Shown here: positions 56,001 to 64,000 of the stretch, piece after piece
How positions within the stretch are numbered: position 1 is the first letter of the stretch
Layout: every line of letters begins with the position of its first letter
Assembly (NCBI GenBank): GCA_033032865.1
Contig: JAWHQI010000075.1
Coordinates: 310,001-374,000 of the forward strand
DNA length: 64,000 bases
Direction: 5' to 3'
Source: Dactylorhiza incarnata
Taxonomy: Eukaryota > Streptophyta > Magnoliopsida > Asparagales > Orchidaceae
The notes under the pieces: model-generated
Databases searched by the model: none
What the model was told of the DNA's origin: nothing
What the model saw: the letters and a program-made list of their open reading frames with translations, nothing else
Program-made: the position numbers and the translations under genes

Positions 56001-57981
56001 AGAGAAATTATAATAAATGTCAAATAAGTAAGGAAAAATATGATCCTCTGGATTTAGTCTTAGAATATCATGATAGACTCCCAGTAATAATTTTAAGTCA
56101 CCTAGAAGAATATTTGGAGTACCTCATCTTATAAAACTCATATAACTCATTTGGTCTGCGTATAGTAAAACTGTAAAACTTGGGTAAATTGAAGACCAGT
56201 AGGTGGGAATGGAAGGTAGATGGTGTACCAAGTCTGGTTGAGAAGATGTGAGGTCACCAAAAGGAGCTTAGGTGATGATAGTGTGCTTGGTGAGTTAAGT
56301 GTAAAGTTGTGCTCGCGATTGATGATAAATCGCCTTTCCCCTAGAGAGTCAAAAAACACTTAGGGGGATAATTCAAGTGAAATGGTAAGGGGGCTATGCT
56401 TATGGTTAGTTACCAACCATATTAAGTGTCCTACGAAAGGAAGCTTTGGGGTGTCATCCCATCATTTCTCCTAGTACCGCAGCGATCCCCTCACAGGGTA
56501 AATCTTGGGAAGTCCAAGATTAACCATAAATTGTAGGGATAAGTTGATAAACAAGATTAACTTAATAATGCGCACAGTTACACCCCGTGATTACGCTAGG
56601 TTAGTTGGTTTGGTTTTACGAGCGGTAGGCTCGGTGGTTGAAGTAGCAAACTAGTTAGCCCGGTCAGCTTGTAACTCAATAATGCTTGTTGGTACGGTCG
56701 GGTTGGTCCGACGAGCCAGTGGTTCGAAAGGTTATTGTGTCGGACGGGTTAGCCCGAGGAGCTTATGGCTCAGAGATAGATGGTAAACATGTTTGCATGT
56801 GCATAAAGGTGGTGGGTCTTCGGTATTGGATGGTCGTTCACACCGACGTTAATACGTTGACTCGGCAAGTGTGGAATTTGCACCTAGCCATAAAAGTTTG
56901 GTGGCCAACCAGTAAGAGTACGCAGATGCTCCGCGGTTTTGCGTTGAGGCATATGATAGGTCTGGGTTAGTTAGTGTAAATACCAACCTAGAGGTGGGCG
57001 AGGCCTAACCCACTGCTTCTGTTTGCCACTAAGGGAGTATCCTGGGAGTCTTGCTATCTCCAAAAAGGGGGAACTAAATGTCTGTGCGCATAGAGTGGAA
57101 GTGTGTGAGTTGCACTTGTATGAGCATAGCATAAACTGCATAACTCTGCATGTCGTGGCATAAGCATTGAATTTCAACCCCTACCCCCATCGTATAAATT
57201 GGTTATGGGACTCTTTATACGATAGGCCCTGCTAAACGACCCCTTGGTCTATAGGTTTGTGTGGGCATCCCTATTAATCAATGGTTACTTTTTTTTTATA
57301 TATTGTCCTTGACCTGTTCTTTATCATGCTCTATTTACTGCTTTGGTTATATATGTACACCTGTGTAGTGGTAGTTTTTCCTGTAGCTAGGCCACGCCAT
57401 CTGCTTTGTTTTGTACCCCTTGCTGTCCTCCGCTTCGTCCTCCCACTCGGTGCCTAGGGCCACTGGGGGATGGATGGCGGGGGGAGGGGGGGGGGGGGGG
57501 GGTGGGGGGGGGGGGGGAGGGGGGAACGAGGCTTAGTCTTTTTAACTAACGGTCGGTGGACCTTATCATATTAGGGGACCGAGAAGACGCAAGTAACAAT
57601 AGAGGCCGGTGAAGATGGAGGCGGGACAGTCTAGCACGGGAGCACCGATGAAAGGATCCGTGAGTGTTCTATTAGTTTTAGTAGATTATGCTTCCGCGAG
57701 TGACTTTTATAGTGAGGCTTTGATGTACCGGGCATGAGCCCTTCTACTGTTATCTTATATTCAGTTACTGTATGTGGGCATCTCTTTTGATGGTTTTATT
57801 TTCTATGTGATGTGGAGTTGAAATTCTATAAGTTTGTTTAAGCTTTACTTCTTTTGAGATCGATATGGCCGGCAAGATCGGCGTTTTGGAGTTGCGACCT
57901 TCCCGAGCGAGGGTGTCACCGCAAAGCGGCGGTTCTGGGCATAAGACCCGGGTTTTCAAAAGAAAAAAAAAGGGGCTTACA
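53049..57981 (+). mobile_element. Long chromovirus LTR, 3' LTR (copy B)
   Basis: 4933 bp, starting TGTAACATCCC and ending GGGGCTTACA. It contains the ~1.04 kb segment (55438-56478) that copy A has lost, flanked by TAGTACC on both sides. It lacks a ~124 bp stretch present in copy A (2371-2494). It has the TTGAC-rich array (53215-53700) and an interrupted G-run (57479-57521). No gene is called; the ORFs inside are short and without domains. Confidence 0.87.
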
Positions 57982-58219
57982 CTAAGTGTCGACACGCTAA
58001 TGCTAGCGGTAGCGCGACCGATGGGCATTAGCTAACAGAGGGCCAGTTTTCTTTCCGTGAAATCTCTACTCAAATTACGATCAATTCCTTTCTTTCCTTA
58101 GCTGTTGGACTTTCACCACTATTCTTGGGTCTCGTTAATTAATTACGTGCCCAATTAAAATATCATAACCCATTAAAATGGGACTATTCATCCAGAGAAA
58201 TATTTATAATATCCCACTT
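57982..58219. other. Leader or LTR remnant (copy B)
   Basis: Matches 5418-5679: palindrome-rich GCTAGCGGTAGCGCGACCG, then AT-rich sequence. No gene. Confidence 0.4.
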
Positions 58220-60069
58220 ATATAAAAATATCATATAAGTTTACACTCTAGAAGGCCAGATTAAAGCTTTATATGAACTCTATTGATGAAGACATCTTTG
58301 ATGTTATAATTTCACATCCCCCAGCTCTAGTCAGACAATATTCTAGTGGATCTACAGCACTAGAAGCTATCCCAAGGAATTTGTGGATAGAGGCTGAGAA
58401 GAAGAAGAAGGCATGTGATGCCAAAGCAATGAACATTCTGGTTTCCACAATATCAGATGACATTTTCCAGAAAGTAGCTGACTGCCAATCAGTAAAGGAG
58501 ACCTAGAAATCCCTTTCCAGAATTGTAGAAGGGAGTTCTGACAAAAGAAAGGACAAGAAGTCCCTTCTTAAATCCCAATATGAGAACTTCCAAAAGAAAG
58601 TGGAGGAAAGTGTTGCTGAAATGTATGACAAATTCAGCATCATTATCAATGACCTCAAGTGTTTGGACATGGAGATATCCCTGATATAGATCAATGATAA
58701 GATCCTCATGCACTTCCCAAGCTCATGGGACTCAAGGATCTGGGCCATCAGAGACTCCAGATGCCATAGACAAATCTCTACTAATGCTTTACTAGGAAAG
58801 CTTAAATCATATGAGATGCTACTAAAAAAGCAGAGCTAAAACAGAGGCAAAGGAGACAAGTTCAACTCCTATCCAAAGGAGCCTTGCACTGAAAGTTGTT
58901 GAAGAAGGCCCTCCACTCCTGAAGATGAAATGTTTAGTCTCCAAGTAAAGAGATTCAGAAAGTGGGTCAATATAGAAGACTTAAGGAGAAGAAAGAGGAG
59001 CTCAAAGCCCAGATTTTATAAGACTCCAAAGAAGGAGGTGATTTGCTTCTCCTATAACAAGTCAAGGCACATAGCCCCTGAGTGCCCACAGGAATAAAAG
59101 GACATGAGTAGTAACAAAGTTGAGCAAAAGAAGAAGTCTTTCAGGAGGAAAGATAAGAAGAAAGCTAAAGATTTCATTGTTGAAACTTGGACTGACTCTG
59201 AAGCAGAGTTAAGCTCCTCTTCATAAGAGAGTGATGAAGAAAAGGATGTTGAAGCAGCCTGCCTGATGGCATTAGGAATATCCTCAGATGATGAAGAAGA
59301 ATAGGTATCTCTGTTTGATGATTTTGATTGTATTCTGATGATTTTAAAAATTGCTATAAAAAATTTTGCAATAATTTTCGCAAGATATATAAAGAATTAG
59401 AAAAACTCAAGAAGGATGAATTATATTCATTAAATAATGATCTGAGAAATAAAATTCATGGTAAAGAAATAGATTTGATAGAGATAAGAAATGATAATCT
59501 AAAGTTAAAAGAAGAGCTAACAAAGGCAAAAAGCCTTTGAGGACTCTCTCAGTGGAAGGAGTCAAAAGCTCAAAGATATTACACAAAATCTCTTCATGAG
59601 ATTTAAGCACCTAGTTCTAGGAGCAGAGCCTTGCACTAGCAATGAAGTCACTACTAGACCAGCCTGGAAAATTCCAGTTAGATTTATTAGGCCTAGTGAT
59701 TATCAAATAAGTGAGAGGAGTGCAACATTTGAGGATCAAGATAATAATAATCCAGATAAAATCACTGTATTTAATAAAGCAAAATCTAATAGTGAGAAGA
59801 AATCTCTAGGGAAAATCAATCCAAACAAACCAATGAATATAAGTAAAAATGGTGTTATAAGAGTGAAAATTGTTAGGCACTCTGCAGATTTATTACACTT
59901 TGATACATTTTATACACATTTCAAGTATCAATATAATAAACCTAGGTTTGATAAACTCATTCTCTGCCATCCAAACAGATATCATGAAAGACCCTAATAT
60001 TCTTTCAAAGAACCCTATAATGGTAAAAGCAAAGGGCCCAAGGTAACCTGGGTTCCTTCTAATGTTTGA
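58220..60069 (+). pseudogene. Copia-type gag, decayed (copy B)
   Basis: Same as 5680-7528 but slightly better kept. The frame reads YKFTL-stop-KARLKLYMNSIDEDIFDV, AIPRNLWIEAEKKKKAC, SQYENFQKKVEESVAEMYDKF, a zinc knuckle CFSYNKSRHIAPEC (Cys-to-Tyr at the second position), an acidic tail with CLMALGISSDDEEE, then a coiled-coil segment (LRNKIHGKEIDLIEIRND, 59400-59540) and the GPKVTWVP end. The interrupting stops at 58503 and 58687 are TAG. Confidence 0.78.
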
Positions 60070-60297
60070 GCTACTTGTGCAAGATTAGGTAGGATCCCTC
60101 CTAGGAGATAATGGAAGGGTAAGGAAGAACTATGGCTTAATAAAGAACTAAATCCAACATGGGAGTGATCTCTTCTCTGAATACTCTTATTATCTTCTTT
60201 GGTTCATGAAAATAGTAGTATAAATACTATTTTCAATAAAAATAGTGCTGGGAAAAATAGCAAGATCTTTCTAAGAAAATAGAACTATTTATTCAGA

Positions 60298-60640
60298 GTT
60301 ACGTCGAATAAAATTCGACGTACCGTCTAATTTAACATGACGCTTGCTTCGAAAGAAATATGCAACAGATAAATTGTGTTACGTCGAATAAAATTCGATG
60401 TACCATCTAATTCTATTCGACGTCAGCTTCAAAAGCCATCTAAATCCGACAATTCGAATAGCATTCGACGCAACATCGACTTTATATCGACGAAAATGTA
60501 GATTTAATAGTTGCTCATCAAATTTGAAGGTGCATCAATTTCTAATCGACCAACGTTGACATGACTAGCGCGTGCAAAGTCGCTTCTAGAAGCTGCCTCG
60601 ACAGGTTTTGGCACCCTGAATATTAATTTTGTCGACGGTG
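60298..60640. promoter_or_regulatory. GTCGAAT/ATTCGAC palindrome array in the gag-ORFX spacer (copy B)
   Basis: GTCGAATAAAATTCGAC-type palindromes (60303-60319 and 60383-60399) and further TCGAC/GTCGA boxes, as at 7765-8110. They sit where pol would be and upstream of the ORFX relic. Confidence 0.55.
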
Positions 60641-60649
60641 CATCGAGTA

Positions 60650-61547
60650 TGTAACGACTCAAGACCTGACTCCGCCTTTCGGCCGGAGGGCAAGATGGAT
60701 CGTTAGGGCTGCAGCCCAAGACACACCCCAACCCATCTGTGCGCCTGTTTCTCAGCAGCGACAGGTTGTTGAGGTCAGGTCTCGAACCTGCAACCTCCTG
60801 GATAAGGAGTCTTCAAACCACTCCTCATCACCAACTGAGCTTGTCAGCTTGGGCTGCAGCCCTAACGATCCATCATGCCCTCCGGCCGAAAGGTGGAGTC
60901 GGGTCTTGAGTCGTTACAAACTTCAAACCACTCCTCATCACCAACTGAGCTGCAGCTCAGTTGGTGATGAAGAGTGGTTTGAAGACTCCTTATCCAGGAG
61001 GTTGCAGGTTCGAGACCTGACCTCAACAACCTGGCGCTGCTGAGAAACAGGCACGCAGATGGGTTGGAGTGTCTCTTGGGCTGCAGCCCTAACGATCCAT
61101 CATGCCCTCCGGCCGAAAGGCGGAGTCAGGTCTTGAGTCGTTACAAAAAAGTGAACTTTTTTGTAACGACTCAAGACCCGACTCCGCCTTTCGGCCGGAG
61201 GGCATGATGGATCGTTAGGGCTGCAACCCAAAACACACCCCAACCCGTCTGCACGCCTGTTTCTCAGCAGCGCCATGTTGTTGAGGCCAGGTCTCGAACC
61301 CGCAACCTCCTGGATAAGAACTCCTTCAACCGAGTCTTATCACCAACTGAGCTGCAGCTCAGTTGGTGATAAGACTCGGTTGAAGGAGTTCTTATCCAGG
61401 AGGTTGCGGGTTCGAGACCTGGCCTCAACAACATGGCGCTGCTGAGAAACAGGCGTGCAGACGGGTTGGGGTGTGTTTTGGGATGCAGCCCTAACGATCC
61501 ATCATGCCCTCCGGCCGAAAGGCGGAGTCGGGTCTTGAGTCGTTACA
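60650..61547. mobile_element. Palindromic TG...CA element with tRNA-like Pol III boxes
   Basis: An 898 bp insertion, absent from copy A, flanked by a perfect 5 bp repeat GAGTA (60645-60649, 61548-61552). Ends are TGTAACGACTC...GAGTCGTTACA. It is two adjoining palindromes (60650-61145 and 61162-61547) joined by an A-run/T-run linker. The second is a near-perfect inverted repeat with ~192 bp arms centred on GAGCTGCAGCTC (~61355). Each arm contains a box-A-like AGCTCAGTTGG and a perfect box-B GGTTCGAGACC 42 bases apart, the spacing of a tRNA gene promoter, but no convincing cloverleaf acceptor stem. ORFs within are mirror images of each other, not genes. Confidence 0.8.
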
Positions 61548-61552
61548 GAGTA

Positions 61553-62285
61553 CAACCCTAATTTGCGATAAATCATCTTTTTAAGCAACTTAGGCATTGA
61601 ATTCATTATGCTTTCAAATTCTCTCATTCCTCTCTTGTGCTCTCCTTCCCTCCAACTTACCTGCATCTTTCTCCCGTCTCTCTCTCTCTTGTCTCTTTTT
61701 GCAGGTACCTCAGAATCAATGGCTCCTCCAAAGATAAACTCTGGGTTTGATGTGATATAGACTCCTTCAACGCAGCATCTGATAACATCAAGGCCATCCC
61801 TAGCTTATTTCATGTTGCCGGTCTGACAAAGTTGATTTCTTCAAGGTGCAAGATACTTGATGCTGAAAGGACAATTTGAAAATAAGAGATGATGGCTCCT
61901 TCAATGGGAAAGTTTCTGAGAAAGATATACATATAACAAAGGAATTGGTAAATCAATCATTTGATCTTACAAATGGCAGTGATTCAGATGAACTGACAGG
62001 GGAGGGTTAAAAAAGGTTCTAGAGATCATGCAGTTCCAGAAAGATAAGGTCATCAATCTGAAGAAGATTGATCTTGCAGAAGAATATAGATTCCTTGCTG
62101 ATATAGCAGGGAAGGAGCTCTTATGCAAAATCTTAGCTCATGATGCTATCCCCGATGTTGGGAATATTGCCCTCAATGTTCCCTTGATTTGAAGAGGCAT
62201 CACACTCAATGTTAAGTACAATTAGTATTTGATAAACCTTATTTAGTATCATGCTAAAGCAGGGTTAGGTTATTCCAAGAAGTGG
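61553..62285 (+). pseudogene. Splice-acceptor-like tract and ORFX relic (copy B)
   Basis: Pyrimidine-rich 61620-61700, then TTTTTGCAG (ends 61704), and the ATG at 61719 (MAPPK...). The relic continues in shifted frames with LISSRCKILDAE, a small deletion, KDIHITKELVNQSF and DLAEEYRFLADIAGKELLCK. It matches 8110-8858. It is cut at 62285 by a copia LTR (5 bp before it: AGTGG). Confidence 0.6.
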
Positions 62286-62436
62286 TGTTGGAGCATGCGT
62301 TCCGCACTCGTCCGGTTTGAGAATAACAAATCCTGAATGTATTTGATCTTATTTTTGATTAATGGTGTGCAGATAACAGGTGCAAGAATAACATGTTTTC
62401 AATTGGAGCAAAATAATGTTTTTCCAGAAATTGGAG

Positions 62437-62740
62437 CTATCGGATTTCCGATAGCAGTATCGGATTTCCGACAGCGCACGATTTCTTCCATTTTCCGATC
62501 TCTACTCGATGGTTTAGAGCTATCGGATTTCCGACAGCAGTAACGGATTTTCCACAGTGCATGATCTTCTCGTAACTCCAAGACGTGCAGCAGTTATGCA
62601 AGCTAACGGATATCTGATAGTGCTATCGGATATCCGACAGCCCACGTCTCAACCACGACCTCCACTTCGCGCAGAAACTTCGAATTAGTGGGACACATGG
62701 CAGCCTCTGGAGATATCGGATTCTGGCGATACCTAGCTAA
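62437..62740. promoter_or_regulatory. ATCGGATATCCGAT palindrome array upstream of LTR TATA
   Basis: About eight half- or full sites: GCTATCGGATTTCCGAT, TATCGGATTTCCGACAGC (three times), GCTAACGGATATCTGATAG, GCTATCGGATATCCGACAGC, GATATCGGATTCTGG. They end ~20-30 bases before the TATA-like site. Confidence 0.7.
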
Positions 62741-63498
62741 CGGACGGCGACAGCTCACTTTTATTAAAAGGGTTCATAACTTCGTGGATTTCAAGCTTTC
62801 AGACCTTCAAGCCTTCTTCCTGAGTGTTATCGTCTAGAGAGCTCCAGAGAACAAAAATCCCCATCCTTGAAGAAGAAAAGAGAGAGCGAAGCCGAAGATT
62901 GTACACGCGTTCCAAGGAGATTTTCTCAAGGATTCTTCGCTGCTTTGGTCCAGAAATTTTAAAGGGGTTTTTTATTTTGTATTTCATTTATATTTACATT
63001 CATCTTGTAATCATTGTAGAAATCATCGTCTTGCGTGCGACGTCTAAGTCCTTGCGTAGCTTAGGGGAAAATCGCTTTCTTGTGCGGAGCGTCCAAGTCC
63101 TTGCGTGGCCTGGTAGGAAATCGTGGCCTTGTGTTCTACGTCTAGATCTTGGGAAGATCTAGAGGATAGGCTTGGGCTTGGTCTAGGGAGAGACAAGTGA
63201 TAGCCTTCCGATCCTTGGGAGAAGGATTGGTAAACAAAAATTGTCAAAAGTTTATTATCTTAATTATGCCTTGATCTTAAGCATTGTTAAGATCATTTTT
63301 ATTGTATGAGAATTTCATGATTAAAATATTATTATGCCTTTTCTTTAATTGCAAATTTCGTTGCCTAATCTTTAACTTAGAAATTTGTGTTTGATCTAAT
63401 TTAAAATTTTCATAGTTTGTAAATTTTTATAAGTGATTTTTAGAAAAGCAAAATTTATTTTTGAAAATTCTTAAGTAAAAATTCATAATTTAAAAAAA

Positions 63499-63537
63499 GC
63501 CCTTATTCACCCCCCCCCCCCCCCCCCCTCTAAGGGC
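63499..63537 (+). other. C-run hairpin near LTR end
   Basis: GCCCTTA, TTCA, about 18 C, TCT, TAAGGGC: a seven-base stem with a C loop, 16 bases before the LTR end. Confidence 0.7.
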
Positions 63538-63555
63538 GCCACAAGATCCAACACG

Positions 63556-63566
63556 TTGTATCAGAG
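63556..63566 (+). other. tRNA-iMet-type primer-binding site
   Basis: TTGTATCAGAG, one base off TGGTATCAGAG, lies two bases after the LTR end. Confidence 0.75.
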
Positions 63567-63604
63567 GCAGGTTAATTCCTTATAAGGTTTAACCACCTGG
63601 AATT

Positions 63605-64000
63605 ATGGCGCACCATGATCATGCATTTTCCGAGGGGCAAGGAATAACTAGACCACCATTATTTACGGGTTCCGATTATAATTATTGGAAAACTAGGATG
63701 AGGTGTTTTTTAATATCATTAGATATTGAAGTATGGAATATGGTTGAAACAAATTATACTCATCCTACTTTTACAATTGGTGATATTGTCATGGAGAAAC
63801 CCAAAGATAAATGGGATGACCAGGACAAATTAAAATGCAAAAATAATGCAAAAGCAATGAACGCATTATTTTGTGCTCTTGATAAAACTGAATTTAATAG
63901 AACCTGCGCATGTCAAACTGCATATGAAATTTGGAATTTATTGGAAATTACTTATGAAGGTACCTCGCAGGTGAAGGACTCAAAGCTTTTCCAATTGGAG
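63605..64000 (+). CDS. Copia gag N-terminus, open to the window end
   Basis: The ATG at 63605 (MAHHDHAFSEGQG) is ~50 bases after the LTR. 132 codons run to the window edge without a stop. It is a UBN2/retrotran_gag_2-type gag: RPPLFTGSDYNYWKTRM (~18-34), DIEVWNMVE (~43-51), DKWDDQDKLKCKNNAKAMNAL (~73-93), ACQTAYEIWNLLEITYEGTSQVK (~107-128). The order and motifs are those of SIRE-like copia gag. Gag forms the particle that packages element RNA. With its clean LTR termini, this is the least damaged coding sequence in the window, but the rest of the element is not visible. Confidence 0.88.
   Translation, partial: MAHHDHAFSEGQGITRPPLFTGSDYNYWKTRMRCFLISLDIEVWNMVETNYTHPTFTIGDIVMEKPKDKWDDQDKLKCKNNAKAMNALFCALDKTEFNRTCACQTAYEIWNLLEITYEGTSQVKDSKLFQLE

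Larger units (their letters stand above)
62286..63553 (+). repeat. 5' LTR of a copia element running off the window
   Basis: 1268 bp with inverted ends TGTTGGA...TCCAACA. It contains an array of ATCGGATTTCCGACAGC / ATCGGATATCCGAC palindromes (62437-62740), a TATA-like TTATTAAAAG (62761-62770), and the C-run hairpin (63499-63537). A PBS follows at once. The 3' LTR would lie beyond the window. Confidence 0.9.

Noticed and set aside
60940..61020. A true tRNA gene in the palindromic element
   Set aside because: Box A and box B are good, but I could not form a consistent acceptor stem and anticodon arm, and the sequence occurs as inverted copies inside a mobile element. Better described as tRNA-like.
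60504..61043. Two ORFs on opposite strands with near-identical protein (NDPSCPPAER)
   Set aside because: They are mirror images created by the palindrome at 60650-61547.

Overview
This window is repeat-rich nuclear DNA of a flowering plant. I recognise no host gene. Almost every base can be assigned to LTR retrotransposons (Ty3/gypsy Athila-type, Ty3/gypsy Tekay/Del-like chromoviruses, Ty1/copia) or their fragments, many nested inside one another. The plant assignment rests on the element lineages, the initiator-Met-tRNA (TGGTATCAGAG) and Athila-type (TTTTTGGCGCCGTTGCC) primer-binding sites, and the very long LTRs. I cannot name the species.

Layout. 1-8858 (copy A) and 42982-62284 (copy B, interrupted) are two copies of one segment: a Tekay-like LTR end, a scrap of gypsy integrase C-terminus, a 4-5 kb chromovirus LTR, then a decayed copia-type gag followed by a second ORF relic with no pol between them. 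Between the copies lies a third, inverted copy of the same long LTR, in three pieces (9209-9673, 21039-21449, 36663-40566). The first gap is a copia solo LTR (9674-21038), itself split by a 9.7 kb Athila-type element (10626-20374, TSD GAGAT). The second gap is a 15.2 kb minus-strand copia element (21450-36657), whose gag is split by an 8.7 kb plus-strand element (26350-35085, TSD CTGTA). That inner element has gag and a 707-codon ORF but no pol. At 40567-42020 there is a truncated copia 3' end. Copy B is interrupted by a complete but mutated Tekay-like element (44026-52673), by an 898 bp palindromic insertion with tRNA-like Pol III boxes (60650-61547, TSD GAGTA), and at its right edge by a young-looking copia element (LTR 62286-63553, gag open to the window end).

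The coding parts are retrotransposon polyproteins (gag, protease, reverse transcriptase, RNase H, integrase). Nearly all carry stops or frameshifts, so the elements look inactive. The exception is the partial gag at 63605-64000. The ORF at 30614-32737 has only two in-frame TAG codons.

Three observations stand out. (1) Two families share the order LTR-gag-spacer-ORFX with pol absent at the same place. (2) Unrelated LTR families each carry an array of a short palindromic motif, usually just upstream of the TATA box, and some motifs are shared between unrelated lineages. (3) A C-run hairpin near copia LTR ends has a stem that covaries between families.
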